Notes under the pieces: model-generated
Databases searched by the model: none
Told to the model about the DNA's origin: nothing
The model's input: only the letters and a program-made list of their open reading frames with translations
Shown here: piece by piece, positions 1 to 15,059 of the stretch
How positions within the stretch are numbered: position 1 is the stretch's first letter
Layout: the number at the start of each line of letters is the position of its first letter
Program-made: the position numbers and the translations under genes
Assembly: GCA_000827205.1 (NCBI GenBank)
Contig: KN832560.1
Coordinates: forward strand, 1,206,743 to 1,270,742
DNA from: Plicaturopsis crispa FD-325 SS-3
Taxonomy: Eukaryota; Basidiomycota; Agaricomycetes; Amylocorticiales; Amylocorticiaceae
Reading direction: 5' to 3'
Length of the DNA: 64,000 nucleotides

Positions 1-798
1 CGTTTTAGCAGGTTCCTCCATCTTGCACGGAAGATATTATGCCTCTGTGGAGCTTAGCATGGCCCCTCTCACAGCTCTACTTACCGGTGGATTTTTTCAA
101 CCGCTGCCCGACGTGCAATTTCCCATATCATATCATGGGCTTGACGGACCACGGTAGATGTCTAGCACTCAATTCTCGATTATAGGCTCACTATAGATTT
201 TAGTGGTTTTAGGAATTTATTCCTTACTCATAGCAGTCTGCAGTGGCAGTGCAGCATGAGCCCAAAGGAATCCATCTTTAAATTTATCAAACGCAATCCC
301 CTTATGCCGGTGACTGCAAGAATAGATGTCCTGGTAAGTCGGAATGTCATGGTCCGGCCGTATGATAATGCCCCCTCCCTCCCTCTCCTTGTGATATGAT
401 ATAAAACCAGAGGAATCATTGCCCCCTCCTCAAGCTCCGTACAAAGCTACTGTGTCTGTTCCCATCCTATTGCACATCATGCTCTCTGATGTCAGGCTAC
501 GCGTGCATTATCATAGACAGCTCTACCCGAGCATGAAGCCGAATGTGTCGCCATTCACAGAAGCGTGCAGCTCAGCATTCTCGCTGCGACGAGGAGAAAT
601 CACACCGTGACCACCGGCTATTCCAGCGCCCATTTCAGCGTCGAGTTGCTCGCTTTGAGTAGAGTGTAATGTGAACTTCTCAGAATCAAGGCTGCTACGA
701 AAGAACATACGCAAATAAATCATAAGCAGACATTTGTCACAGTACATATACATTCCTATAGTGCGCCATATACCCAAGTGAAACATTCGCCTTGCCCA
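1..798. other. non-coding stretch left of the OYE gene
   Basis: No reading frame here has a convincing start, domain or exon chain. The right part is the 3' flank of the minus-strand oxidoreductase. No repeat or RNA gene was recognised. Confidence 0.4.
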
Positions 799-2455
<1,657 letters not shown>

Positions 2456-3127
2456 GGTTGGATTTTTCAAGTAGGTGTAGATGTTGTTAAGGAAAATATG
2501 TGGAACGGTGGGGAATGTTGGATGTGGTAGTCCATTGACAGGTCCGTTTTATAGTGTCTCGTTCCACCGGTACCGAGACATGAGTGGGCCCTAATTAATC
2601 GGATTCGCGACGGACATGCTGGTGGACGCTGTGGCGTGTGTCGGTGACTGCAGAGTTGATGCGGTAGATGCAGCGCCTCGGAAATTGAATGGTGAGCAGT
2701 ACTAGTGCCAAAATAGAACAAATGACATGAGATGAGATGACAGGACCCACTGCGCAGCTGCCCCACCCGTGTTCCGTGTGCAATCCACATAGGTTTTGAC
2801 GCCCCACATCAATCCCGGCAGAGCTGCTTGACAGGCGCGATGGCGAGATGTCGAGTCGGTCAGGACTCAAAAGTACATGGCTCTCGGTGAAGCGGCTATC
2901 TTACGCGACGCGTCTTGCATAATTTGAATCACACAAAGTTCGTGAACATCGTAAATGGCGTAGATAGAATTATACGAATGACGGTAGGCGAACAATACAG
3001 TAACAAGACAGGCCGGGGGAGAAACACGGGATGCGTAGAACAACACTGCAGGAGTAGTAGGTGAAACATGGTATCCGGAAACAAAAACAGAAGAGTACAC
3101 CCAGGGAAAACGGCGGTCCCCGCACGC
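2456..3127. other. intergenic region, OYE promoter and eEF3 3' flank
   Basis: Both neighbours are on the minus strand, so this contains the OYE promoter and the end of the EF-3 transcription unit. No coding frame, repeat or RNA gene was recognised. Confidence 0.4.
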
Positions 3128-6100
3128 TCAGAGCTCGTCGTCGGTGATCTCTTCGCCCCTCTTCTTCCGCGCCATGCGCTCCTTCTTGAGTTTCCGTGCC
3201 TCCGCAGACGTGATCTTCTTCTGCTTCGTCACCTCGATCTTGTTGCCCATCGCATCGTACTGCACCTCCTCCTCGCCAGCCTTCTTGTCAATGCGGTCGC
3301 CGCTGCCCTGTCCCTCAACCCAGTTGTGGCCGGACGCCTCGAGGTGTCCGTTGCGCATGGCCCAGACTTCCTTGCAGATCGACTCGGAGAACTCGCGGTT
3401 GTGCGTGATGATGAGCACACCACCCTCGAAGACCTTGAGCGCCTCGATGAGCGCCGCGAGCGACTCACGGTCGAGGTAGTTCGTGGGCTCGTCAAGGCAC
3501 AGAATGTGAGGACGACGCCATGTTGCGGCACCGAGCACGATCTTGACCTTCTGTCCACCGGAGAGACCACGCATGGTGTTGTGCGAGACGAATTCGGGCT
3601 CGAGACCGAAGTCAGCGAAGTGCTTCTCAATCTCCCGACGAACGAGGGGACGGAGGAGACCGAGGCGCTGGGCCTCACGGGTGTCAACCTCGATGACTTT
3701 CTGTAAAAAAGAAGACGAGATTAGCATAAGGATTAGAGACGATGCGGAGGAGACTAACCTTCTCGAAACCACGCTTGATGAGGTCGTCACGGGGCAACCA
3801 AATGTTCTCGGACGACGAGAGGCCCTTGAACGACACTTCGTACTCGTACGACTGCTTCAGCTTCTTACGCGCAATGATCTCGTCGATGAGGCGCTTCTGG
3901 CCCTCGATGACAATGAGCGCGCCGTCCTTCATCTTCTGCATCTCCTCCTCGGATATCTGGCGGTTGGCCTTCTGCATCTCCTCGAGATCCTCACCGGTCT
4001 GGTAACGCCAGAGCATGTACTCGAGGGGGGTCTTGTCGAGGTGGTTGTCGATGTGGTGGAAGGCGTGCTGCGCGACGTAGCCGATGACCAAGTTCGGGTG
4101 CTTCCAGATCTCACCGCCCCTGTTCTGTTCCATGTCGCCGATGAGCAACTTGACGAGCGTCGACTTTCCGGAACCGTTGGGGCCGAGGACGGCGACACGG
4201 GAGGAGAGGGATACTTGGAGGGAGATGTCGTAGAGCTGCTGCACCGGTTGCGTGGGGTACTGGAAACCGACCTTGCGCATCTTGAGGAGCGACTTCTCCT
4301 TGGTCTTGACACCCTCGAGCAGAGGTGGGTCAGGGAGCTTGAAGCGGTAGTCCTCAGCAGCCTCGAGAGTGTAGTAGGACTTGGCCTCAGGAACGGCCTT
4401 GACGAACGACTCGAGGTTACCACGGTATCTCCGCAGCTTGAAGCGGTTGAGGTGGAGAACGTCGGTGATGGTGTTGTTGAGGAAGCTGGAGTCGTGGGAG
4501 ACAATGACTACGGAAAATCATTAGTATCGCAGCAATAAGAAAAGCTTTGTAGAGACGTACTGGACGTGCAGGTCTTAAGGCTGGTCAGGTAGTTCTCCAA
4601 CCACGCGACGTTAACAACGTCGAGATGGTTAGTCGGCTCGTCGAGCAGGAGAATGTCGGCCTTGAAGAGCATAGCCCGGGCAAGGGCAAGCTTCATCTTC
4701 CAACCACCAGACAAGCTGCCGATGGCTTGGCCCTGGCGCTCGTCGTCGAAACCGACAGACGCAAGCGTCTCGATGATCTCGGTCTTGTCGACGAGCACAC
4801 GCTTATCGGACAGGATGAACGAGAGGACGGAGGTCTCTTCCTCACTGCCGTCGATATCGTGCTCGACGTAGAACGTGCGGACCTCATCAGGGGACGGGAA
4901 GCCCTCGACCTGGCCGTTGGTGATCGCGCGCATGAGAGTCGACTTGCCGGTACCGTTCTTACCGCAAAGACCGTAGCGGTGACCACGCTTGAGACGGAGA
5001 GTCGCAGTGTTAAGCAAGATCTTGGCACCGTACGCAAGGGAGAACTGGCAGTTGCAGAGGTCTTCGCCTTCCTCCTCATCCTCCGGAACCTGACCATCGT
5101 CAATGTCCTCAGTCGCGGATTTGACAACCCACTCGTGGGTGATGTCAGTGGGCGCGGGCTTGGTGGTAAGGAAGCTGAGGAAGGGGGCAAGGGAATCCCA
5201 CTCAGGAACGTCGAAGTTCTTGTTGTTGACGAGGTTGGCGGCGAGCTGCGACACGTAGATGGTGACAGCGTCGGCGACAGAGGGGACAGGGTCAGCACCG
5301 GCCTTCTGGTAGAGGCCGATGAGGACGTGACCAAGGTGGCCGGCCTCTGCGGACTTGAGAGGGGGCAGGTCAGATCCGTCGCCCTCGGGAACCTCTCCGA
5401 CTTGACGGAGGGTGGCGATGGCCTTGCCGACGATACCGCGCGCTTCGGGGTCACCGATGGTCGTCTCGACCTTGAGAAGACCGGGAAGAAGCTTAGGCAA
5501 GAAAGGCCGTACAACAACAGGCGAGTCGACGAGCTTAGCCATGTTGTCAATGATGCTGTACATGCATGCGTAAGCGTGACTTCAGGACATGGCATATGAA
5601 AGATACGACGTACACAGCGACCTTACGCTTGGTAGCCGTAAGTTTCTCGGTGAGACCACGGGAGAGCAGGGGGACCATGAGAGAAAGGGTAGCAGAGTCT
5701 ACTTCGGAAACGAATGTGGTAGCCGAGAGTTGCTGAATGGTCTTGGGAACTTCCTCGACCGGATTAATAAGAGCTTTAATAAGAGCCGGAATAAAGCGTT
5801 CAATATCCTTGTTGGACACCAGAGCGGTGGCCTTTGTGAGCGACTCGCGCGCGGCCTTCTTCACGTCAGCCTTGGTGTCCCAGATGGCATCAGAGAGGAT
5901 GGGGACGATCTCGGGCATGAGACGGGCGGTCTGGAGTGGGGCGCTCTTGACGATCTGGTCGAGTGCGACGAGCGACCCCGTCTTGATCTGCCATTTGCCG
6001 GCCGTTTTGATTTCGTGGAGAAGGGCGGGGAGCACAAGTCCGGTAGCCCATGGGTTCTGCGCTGCGACAAACGACCGTACTGCCTCGACGGCTGCTGTCC

Positions 6101-6467
6101 GGACAGCAGGGATCTTGTCAGCAAAGGTCTCTAGGAGGGCGTTGTAGATTCCAGATTCAACGAAGATAGGCTCAAGAGCCCGGATAGCTCCGTTCGAGGA
6201 GAGATATGTGATAGCAAGTGCTGCGCCCTCGCGGGCGGCGGGTGATTTTTTGTCGGCAAGAGCCTTGATGATGGCCTCTTCAAACGCAACGGCTTTCAGA
6301 GCGTGAGGACCTTCTTTTTGAGCGGTGGCAGCGAGTGCCTGGACGGCAGATTCGCGTGCGGCCTTGTCGGCAACGAAAAGGGATGCGATGTCACCCTGGC
6401 CGTCTGCGGCGGCTTTGAGGGAGGCGGGAGAGGGCGTAGCGGGGGTAGTTGCAGTAGCAGCGGGCAT
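3128..6467 (-). CDS. translation elongation factor 3 (eEF3)
   Basis: Fungal ribosome-associated ATPase that helps release E-site tRNA during elongation; cytosolic. Four exons can be set: 6467-5614, 5555-4561, 4507-3759 and 3700-3128. They sum to 3171 nt, encoding 1056 residues, against about 1044 in yeast Yef3. The N-terminal third is HEAT-repeat-like helical sequence. The first ABC domain has Walker [10 protein letters not shown], signature [12 protein letters not shown] and Walker [12 protein letters not shown]. The second has Walker [10 protein letters not shown], signature [11 protein letters not shown] and Walker [12 protein letters not shown], with a long insertion between Walker A and signature (including GQKRLIDEI) as expected for the EF3 chromodomain. 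The C-terminus is Lys/Arg-rich and acidic at the end, as in the family. The start is MPAATATT at 6467. All key motifs are intact, so a functional essential gene is likely. Confidence 0.97.
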
Positions 6468-6994
6468 TTCGGTAACCTGCTTGCGATATGAGGATTGGGG
6501 GAGCTTTTGAGTGAAATTTTCGCAGGTACCAACCTTAGACGGTGGAATGGTTGGAAAAGTCGTCGATTATGGCGCGCAAAGGCGAAGACAAAGAACGCTC
6601 TATATCTACGGTTGGCAACAAAAAGTGCCTATCCCGCCAAGGTCAGTTTGCAGACCGAAAAGACGAGCGGCGATGCTGCTTGCCTCTATAGCAAAAAGGG
6701 TGGAGAGCAGAAGAGGAACGGTGAGAGGAGAAAGCTGAATCACAGCCAATCGATTATATCGTTCAGTCTGGGCGGACTTTGAAAAAATGCTCTGCACGCA
6801 TGCCGGGCTCGGACTCATCCGCCTGCAGATTTATCGCCACAAACTTTGCACCTGACTCTCGAAAACGCGGGGTAACAACGTTCGACCCCACGCTGCCTAT
6901 TGTTGTATCACAATCGTATACAAAACGGTATGCGATAGCAGTGCTTGATTGATCACACTCGACAAACTCGGAAACACTTGGGAAACGATCTGCT
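6468..6994. promoter_or_regulatory. eEF3 upstream region
   Basis: This 527-bp gap lies between the eEF3 start and the end of the V-ATPase gene, both minus strand. It must carry the eEF3 promoter and 5' UTR. No canonical TATA box at a convincing distance was seen, and no other gene. Confidence 0.4.
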
Positions 6995-9900
6995 TCAATC
7001 ACTCTCCGCCAAGTTCGCAAAGGTCAAGGGAGCAAACGCCTGTTGACGTGGCAATGAGCATGCGGAACGCGCGCGGAGAAACACACTAGAAGGAAGACGT
7101 ACGTATCCACCTCCTTCGTAATGCTTGCTGTTGGCCTCCACCCAGTGAAGACGCAACGCGTGGAGGAATGCAGACAGGCCCTGTGACACAGATGTTAGAT
7201 TTCAAAGCCAACGTGCGATCGATAGGCAACAGCCTACCTCCATGATGCACAGGATGAAGACCGTCAGTGCAAACCACAGAACAAGGGCAAACACGAGGGC
7301 GATCCAGCCGAAGATGCCAGCCGGTTCGAGAAATCTTTCGAGGGTCATGGTCCACAGTACCTCAGAAAGCTGGGCATGTGCAAGGGAAAGCGCCCACAAA
7401 CGCAAGTACGACGCTGTATGTGAAATGCAACCAAGGCAGAATTCGATCGTATGAATGACCTGGTGAATAATGACTTCGCCAAAGTCGTGCTGTTCCTGCA
7501 ACAACCGTCACCGTGAATAGTGTGCAAGGCTGAGAAAAGGGTAGACATACGTGCTCTTCACCGCCGTCTTCCGCAATCAGGCCCCCGTTGCCCTCTTCTT
7601 CACCTACCAGTGCGTCATCTGAGCTATCCCGGCGAATATCGTCGTCGTGCCCGATGCCAACGTATCCTTGCTGCTGTATCTTCTTGATTTCTTTCCACTC
7701 AAAGTACGGCTTGACGCATAACATCCACGGCACGCACACAGCAGCCAGAAGCAGAAGCACCGTCTGCACGAAGGTTTGCCCCTTGTAGAACTGGTCTTCA
7801 GGGAGGACCGTACCGGGCGAAAGGAACATGCCGATCAACATGTTGAGTAGCGATGGTGGAGCGACCGGAGATGTGGTCCAGTCGACCGACCACTTGTACA
7901 AGATACACACCACAAGGTATCCAAAGATGGACTGCAAGAAGATCATCTGCGGGATGAAGTTCGCGTAGATATCGAGGGGGCGCTTGAAATGGATGTGATT
8001 AGGCAGTTGCAGGCAGAGCGCAAATGTCATCTACGAAGCATTTAAGTATAGTCTATGTCGATGCCGAGGAATAACTTACATGGATGACGCCCAAAACAAC
8101 GGACATTTTCATCTTGTATGAGTTGGTGAATACTAGAGCGTTCTCCGCCCCGTGCCAGGTAGGATCCAAACCGAACGGATATGTGTGCCCGTTGGATATA
8201 GCTGACAGAGTGACGTTTTGCCCTTCGTGTTCAGGGAAAGACCAGCCGGAGTGGAATATATGCAACGACTTGGAGAATATGTCGTTGTAGAGGAAGCCGG
8301 TATAAATGGAGAAAAGACCCATGAGCAAGATGATGTAGCGCCCACTGGATATAATGTTAGCATTGAAGACTGGCGCTGTGATCAGGGATAAGGTTCCTTA
8401 CTAGAAAAATTGGCCTAAAATCTGATAAATGAAACGTCAGCGAAAAATTCATGGGGAACTATGGGTGAACATACCTCTCCCAGGTCTGCGCGCGCCAGTT
8501 TCCTCTCAGATAATATCATCAAGAGGGCTGCGACGAAGATGATAGTGCCATGTCCAATGTCTCCGAACATGACCGCGAACAAGAATGGGAAGGTGACGAT
8601 AGCGAACAGCCCAGGGTTGACCTCGCCATACGTAGCGATTCCATAACTGTCCATGATCGTCTGGAAGCCTTCTGTGAACTTGTTGGTCCTGTTGAACGTA
8701 GGCGGCGTCTTGGTTGTGCGCAGCTCGTTGAGAATAGGAGGAATGCTCGTGCCAGATTCCTCCGTGGCGTGCCTCAGCGCCAACTGGATCATAGTAATGT
8801 CCCGCGTAGGCACCCATCCTTCGGCAATGAGCGTCTTCCTCTGAACATTGTAGTTGAACAGGTTGAGCGTCTCGTAGATAAGCTTCTCCTTCTTGACCAC
8901 GTCCTGCCAGCTGGCGAGGCTCTCGCCAATCTTGAGCAGTTCGGTCCTGCGGTTGGTGCCGGTATTGTACAGGACCGTCTCGAGGTCTTCGAGCCGGACT
9001 GATACCTCCCGCAGGGAATCCGAGCGCTTGTCCTCGTTGGCGTCGATCGGGTAGAGCGTAGCCCCCATAGATTCTGCAACCTTGCGTATCTTCGCCAGTA
9101 GTGCATCGCCATGGGCGAATATGATGAAGACGTTTTTACGCGTCTCAGCGCCAGTCGCAGGATCGACGAATGGTTCGGTGATGTCCGTGTGGTTCATGTA
9201 CAGATTGCCACGGAGGACGCGCCAGAGGACACGCTCAAACGTAGGGATCCTCGCGCGATCGATTGTACCGGCAACAAACCTACAAATGAATGCAATAAGA
9301 CTCTCTGTCATCCTGAAACGCCCATAAGCCTTACTCGAGGTCGAACTGCACGCTCGCGCTGGAGTAGTTGTTTTCGCGATCGTCATGCTGCAGGAGCGGC
9401 GCCGAGCTATCATCAAACGACGTCCTTATGTCACTTTGGTGATCTTCGGCCTAAGTGCGCAGTCAGAACGCGTTCCGCCGAGACTCATGACTGCTACTCG
9501 CCTTGTTAAAAAAGACAGCGGTTTCGCGCAATACGTGCCGAGCCTCAATGAGCTCCTTTGTGCGTTCACTGAGCGTCTGGTAGCTTTCATTCATCTGCAA
9601 CAGCCTCGACTCGTGTTCGGCGAGGGTAACGTCAAGCTCGTCGATGGTCTGCGCAGCACGTGGGCCGACCGTGATAAGAGGCGCCGAGTCGTATAGAGGT
9701 CGAACAGGGACAACATCCTTCTCCTTTTCGATCTGTGTCGAGAAGAAGCGGACGCGACGCGCCATCTCGTCGATACGTCGGATTTCACCAACGAACGACC
9801 GTTGGAACGGGGTGACGTTTGGGTTGAGCTGCGGATGATGTGAGCCCTGGCGATACCACGAAGTATTTCTGAGTAGCACGCACATCCTTGAATTGAACAT

Positions 9901-10066
9901 CCCCGAGTTCTCCAAGCTCGGCAACAGCGTCGTGCGCAACTTCCGATGGGACGAAGAGCTGCACCAAGCTCATTTGCTCCGAGCCTTTCGAGTCGTGTCA
10001 GCGCGAGGGACACTATGAGAACGACATATGCTACTTACGGAAGAGACTAGGATAGTCGTCCGCCAT
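6995..10066 (-). CDS. V-type proton ATPase subunit a (V0 sector, Vph1/Stv1 family)
   Basis: Large membrane subunit of the V0 sector, which forms the proton half-channels facing the c-ring in vacuolar or endosomal membranes. The first exon is only 28 nt (10066-10039, [10 protein letters not shown]) and splices to [20 protein letters not shown], the family N-terminus. The cytosolic N-terminal half follows ([16 protein letters not shown]..., [20 protein letters not shown]). The C-terminal half is a series of hydrophobic helices. It includes [16 protein letters not shown], where the family's essential proton-path arginine lies. The last exon gives [14 protein letters not shown] and stops at 6995. 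The last intron is 63 nt and has no in-frame stop, so its retention would add 21 residues. Fungi often have one vacuolar and one Golgi isoform; which one this is cannot be told. Confidence 0.96.
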
Positions 10067-10458
10067 GGTAGAGCAGACAGTAAAGAGTCAGGTAATGAAT
10101 GTAAATATGCGTTGCTCGCCGGTGTCGACGACGACGAGGCGCTGTACCAAATTCGGCAGGTTCAAACTCCGCAACCCTTTATGGGCAACTCATTTGGTAC
10201 TCCGCGATTTTGATCTTAGCCCTTCACTTCATTGTTTGGATCCTCCGCACCGTCAACGAGCGGAAGTCGTTGACATCGACACAGATCACGCTCTATCCAA
10301 CGCTCAACGATAGGTTGTTCCAAGTCTATCCTTTATTTTTACGACGAGAATTGACTTTTCAACCGCTAAAACTGAATGCAGGGCCTCTACAGCGCCTACT
10401 GCAGCACCTCACTTCTAAATTGCCAAGTCTGCATATTGCCAACTTGAACGCGAGAGCA
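10067..10458. promoter_or_regulatory. divergent promoter, V-ATPase a / MBL-fold gene
   Basis: A 392-bp region between two divergently transcribed genes. No clear TATA element was seen, which would suit a housekeeping promoter. No other gene was recognised. Confidence 0.4.
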
Positions 10459-11645
10459 ATGCAGAATCTAGAGCCTCTCGAATCTATCACCCGGGTAAGT
10501 ATGACAATATCATGGCCCGATCCCGTACTGAAATTAAGGATGCTTTCGTAGTTGAGCGACCATGTTGTGAGAGTACTGGGGCAGGTGCGACTATCTTCTT
10601 GCTTCGTTCAGCTCAGAATCAAACTCAGTCGCTCGCATTTGATCAGAACCCAGGGAAGTTTACACTACAAGGTGAATCTATCCCTGCCAAACTCAAGGTG
10701 AGGGTTAATGAAAGTTATGCGCCGTGAACAGGAACGAACACGTACATAGTCGGCTCACACAATCCGTATACCCTTATCGACACCGGAGAAGGTCGCGATG
10801 AATACATCCCTGTCCTGGAGACTGCCTTGCGAGAGACAGCTAAATCCACGAATGCCCAGGACCCTGACATCTCTGACATCATCATATCCCACTGGCACGG
10901 CGACCACGTAGGTGGACTGCCGTCCGTCCTCGCGCTCCTTCGAAAACTTTGGGACGAGCGCAATACCTCCGCACCATTTCAACCGCCCCGGATCCACAAA
11001 TTCCCTACGTCCGGTATTCCACCCGGCGAGCACAATAAGCTTCCGTCAATATTAGAGTCACTTCCACCCAACTCGTTCGCACCGCACCCAAGGGGTACAC
11101 CGCTCTACGATCTTCGTGATTCCCAGGTATTTCCCCTGCCATCGTCGTCACTCCTGGTGATACACACCCCGGGTCACACCACGGACTCGATCGCTTTGTA
11201 CATTCCTGAGGACAAGGCCCTCTACACCGCGGACACTGTCCTCGGGCAGGGTACATCGGTCTTTGATGACCTCGGAACCTATCTCGACAGCCTCAACAAA
11301 ATGCTCGACTTTCGCAAGGGTCACGCGACGGGTTACACAAAGCTATATCCCGGACATGGCCCTGTAGTCGCTGATGGTCCCGGACTCATCGAGACATACG
11401 TCAAACATCGCCTCCAGCGCGAGAAGGAGATCGTAGAAGTTCTGAAAGGGCCACGTCCTGAGGGCGCGGAGGGGCCGTGGACGCTATGGACGATCGTCGC
11501 GAGCATTTACGCGGCATACCCGCAGAATTTGTGGGAACCCGCTGCGTATGGCGTGCAGCTACATTTGAAGAAACTCGAAGGGGATGGGAGGGTCAAGCTG
11601 CTAGGAGGGGAAGGGAAAGATGGACAGTGGGAATATGTAGGGTAA
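10459..11645 (+). CDS. metallo-beta-lactamase-fold hydrolase, LACTB2-like
   Basis: Small MBL-fold enzyme related to LACTB2, whose characterised members act as endoribonucleases; the same fold also occurs as a thioesterase in fungal polyketide pathways. Four exons fit: 10459-10494, 10552-10584, 10647-10671 and 10732-11645, giving 335 residues. The N-terminus reads MQNLEPLESITR then LSDHVVRVLGQ, then NPGKFTLQGTNTYIVG, which is the LACTB2 signature. The metal site S-H-W-H-G-D-H is present, followed by HTPGHTTDSIALY and the LYTADTVLG strand. YPGHGPVV supplies a further His, and the C-terminal winged-helix-like region (LWTIVASIYAAYP...) is complete. No polyketide synthase lies nearby, so the LACTB2-like reading is favoured over a pathway thioesterase. 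Confidence 0.9.
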
Positions 11646-12044
11646 GAAGACCCCTGGACGAATATCGTTATACGGTGTATCTGCTGAATGTGTGTACGAA
11701 TAGTGATGTTTCCCGTTCTTATAAACTGTGACAATCTTCTCGGTTTCGAGACATCCCACGACATATACTGGATGCATGCGATGTTAGGCAACGGATCCGG
11801 AGATCCATTCGACACTTCAAAGCTTACTCGAGCCGTCGAAATTCGAATATCACGTCCTTACACTTGCTCGATTTCACTGTACAGCTTTCGGTTCTAGACG
11901 TACTTGCAGCATGTCCATATACATTCATACAGTCGTAAGTCTGATACCACGAATAAACGGATCATAAAGCGTCGAAATTGATATGATGCGACACTCTCCT
12001 CCTTTCCAACTCGTCTTCCCTCTACACCACATCGTTAGCATGCA
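11646..12044. other. convergent intergenic region
   Basis: The 3' flanks of two convergent genes. No coding frame, repeat or RNA gene was recognised. Confidence 0.4.
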
Positions 12045-14632
12045 CTACTGACTGAGAAAGAACCGCACATTACGCACCTTCTCGTTCAAATGTAGCACGA
12101 ACACAATCACCGCCAATATCGCGGTCGCCGCGACCACTGTGACGGTCACCCACGGGATCCACTCTCCCGGCCTCAAGAAGAGCTCGCGCTTCCACGTCGC
12201 CCCGTCAGTCGGCGGTGGAAGGATGACTACCTTCGAGTTCGGAATCACACCCTCCATGTTGATGAAATGCTCTGCTGTGTGCTTCGTAGACCCCACGAAT
12301 AGGTTCTCGATGTAGTTATTTGTGCGGCCGAGGCCGAAGAATGAGTACGGTGTTAGCAGGGAGTGGTACGCGGTTTGCGGGAGCTGGCCGACTGTGAATC
12401 GTCAATCGTCAGGGTTATAATTTTGTCTGTGAAGGCGGGTAGGTAAATACCTTGGGCTGCGGAGCGTCGGCCAGACGTATCGAGGACAGTGTACTTGTAG
12501 GTGGCACCGGAATAGCTCACACCGAAAGGCTGCAGTTCTTTAGCTGGAGTATAATAGAGGCGGGCTCGGTACTCACATGATAGCTACTATTGCCATCAGG
12601 CGTCGTGCACCATCCATTATCGCAAGCGCCGTTCAGGACTGTCGAATCCGTCAGCGGTCATACCATGGCGAAGGAGATGAAGCATACCGATAGCTTTCAG
12701 GAAGAATGCGTCGTAGTAAAAGTTGTTTTGAATGAACATTATCTTCCCTTGGCCCGCTTGTCCAGTCCGCTGAATCATCATATCAAGCGTACCCTGATAT
12801 CAATACCAATATAACAATCAGCACCGCGATTATTAGTGTTGGCCTCGCAGAGAAACCTACGTCCTCGTCCATATCCAAAAATGAGGCACCCCTGGCATCG
12901 GTTATAGTTTCCAGCGCCTCGGTGCCCTTCTTCTCCGCGACCGCCCACCCACGGCGTCCAGGGCATCCGACGACGCCGCCTGCGCACGGGACAGAGAACA
13001 GGAGTTTCGGGGTGCGCGTCTGCCCGCCGGACGAGACAAGGATGGCGAGAAGGTCCGGAAAGCCATCCAAGTTGGCGTCTCCGAGCTTGAGGGGAATAGG
13101 GAGGGAAGGATTGTACGTCGTATCTAGGACAAGGAGGGATGTTGGATCGCCTTTGGAGGAGAGAATAGACGATAGCGGAATTCTTATGAACGCCTGTACG
13201 ATGTATCAGTAACGAACTCAGTCACAGACTTGTCCTACGCACATCGTTACCGCTCCCTTCCCGAAGGTCGAAGCTGAAGTTGGGATCTGCGGTACACAGT
13301 TCTTCGGGCTGGCGGCACACGCGCTGGCCGTTCTTCGTGTTCGATTTAGTGGCGGAGTTGCACAAAGGTAATTGCTTGTTATATGCAATATTGATTGAGC
13401 AGTCTGAACCAATTCCGGTGGACGTCGACACAGAGCTGCATGTGGCGAACACCATGTCCATGGTTCCATCTCGATCTACATAATAAGTGTTTCAGTTTGC
13501 GGTATACGGAGATGAGAGAGTGAGCATAGAGACATACCGACGTCACCGAACGATATTGCTTGAGCCCCAGAGGGAAGTTGGCCAGTTTGTTCAAGAGAAA
13601 ATCCAGCATCCTTGTTGTTCACCCAGATCTGGAAGAATTTGTTCCCTTTGTTATCATCGCAGACCAAAAATACGTCTGGCCATTACAGTTAGGGCACGGG
13701 ACGCGTCTATTGTACGGGGCAGACGAACCGGCAAGACAGTCTCCGTTTAAATCTACCACAGCATTGCTGTGTGGATTCGATAGAGTACATTGCGAGCCAC
13801 TGAATTTCGGATCCACACTATTGACATTGGTGAGCACGCGCTTCGAGGCAGGGCATTTCTAAGTGGAACGTACACGCTGAACACAGACGACTGCGGATCT
13901 GACGCGTTCCATATATTCTGCCACAGTTGGAAAGAATTCGGGGAAGCAGGCGTCACTCCGAGAAGGTCAATCTTCATGTCGCCATTCGCGTCTATTGGAA
14001 TGGGTTGTGATAGGGTCGACGGCGGCACAGACACGGCGGATGCCTCTGAGGAACCGGTTAGAATATTTCGAATTGGCCAGGTCTACGGTCATACCAAAAC
14101 CTCCGCCCGGTGACGCCATGTATATAGCAGCGTCGAGCTGGCTACGCGTCTGGCTTTGGCTCATTACGAGTAAGTCGAGCTTTCCATTGTGGGTGAAGTC
14201 ACCCGGAACGACATTATGCACCCGTTGCGGATGTTGAAACGACGTGGATTTCTTGAAAAAGAATTCGTCTAATGCACGTCAAACACACGAATAGGATATG
14301 CACGGAGTGGTACATACCATGGTTCCAAAACCACACCGATAGTGTCTGCTGGTCTGAGCCCAACAACAAAACATCCAGGCTTCCGCGATCTCTCAACAAA
14401 CTTCCATGGTCATTCGGACAGAACGAACTTACAATTGGTCCCCGTTGAAGTCTCCAAATGCAATCACCCTGCCATCTGCGTCAAGTCCCATAGACCCGGC
14501 GTCTGTCAATGAGTTTCCCGAGAAGCGTTTTGGAGGAAATGGCCATATCGCTGCCGTTGGAAGTGCGAGCCAGGACAACGAAAAGAGCAGGGTAGCACAC
14601 GACAGGTGTGTCTGTCTCCTGGGACAGCGCAT
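12045..14632 (-). CDS. TIP/ITFG1-like FG-GAP repeat type I membrane protein
   Basis: Homologue of T-cell immunomodulatory protein (ITFG1, Linkin), a cell-surface or secretory-pathway protein with an integrin-alpha-like beta-propeller. The N-terminus at 14632 has a signal peptide (MRCPRRQTHLSCATLLFSLS) followed by the family hallmark IWPFPPKRFSGNSL. Several FG-GAP/calcium-loop repeats follow: FGDFNGDQL, GDFTHNGKLDLLV, DANGDMKIDLLGV, VDLNGDCLADV, LGDANLDGFPDLL and FLDMDEDGTLDMM. Near the C-terminus come LPQTAYHSLLTPYSFFGLGR and a single transmembrane helix (WVTVTVVAATAILAVIVFVL) with a short cytosolic tail ending FFLSQ. At least eight exons with short introns are needed. The fungal function is not established. 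Confidence 0.88.
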
Positions 14633-15059
14633 GCCGGATGTGCTAGACCGCAGTGCACAGAACTGTTACAGGGATAGCTGAGGGATGAGTTGCATAGCGC
14701 TACTCAGCGCGCTGAGTTTATGGTTTACAGCCGGCTAGTCGGGAACCCTAATACGGGGTTGGACTATCTTACTCACCGCCGTCTTCGTTCAAAGCTTCAG
14801 CCTTGAAGCTTGAAGCGGCGACCTTGACGCTGAGGGGAAAGCATCCAATATATTGTGTCTAATGGGAGGACATTGATAAGCAAGAAAGCGTTTGAACGAT
14901 ATGTATACTATGTACTATAGGTTATGCTGGGACCTTACACTACTTACATACATACGAGATAAACCATGCCGGGGTCCCGTGTTCACAAAGAAGGAAACAA
15001 AACAAGCGTCAAAAGTTCGTGGTAGGGTGAGGGGGTGGGCTAGAATCCATACGTGTCGA
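14633..15059. other. intergenic region, TIP-like promoter
   Basis: Upstream of the TIP-like gene and downstream of the M50B-like gene, both minus strand. No gene, repeat or clear core promoter element was recognised. Confidence 0.35.

Noticed and set aside
10459-14632. Possible secondary-metabolite cluster around the metallo-beta-lactamase-fold gene and the nearby FAD monooxygenase
   Set aside because: No polyketide synthase, peptide synthetase or transporter is present, and the neighbours are housekeeping genes.
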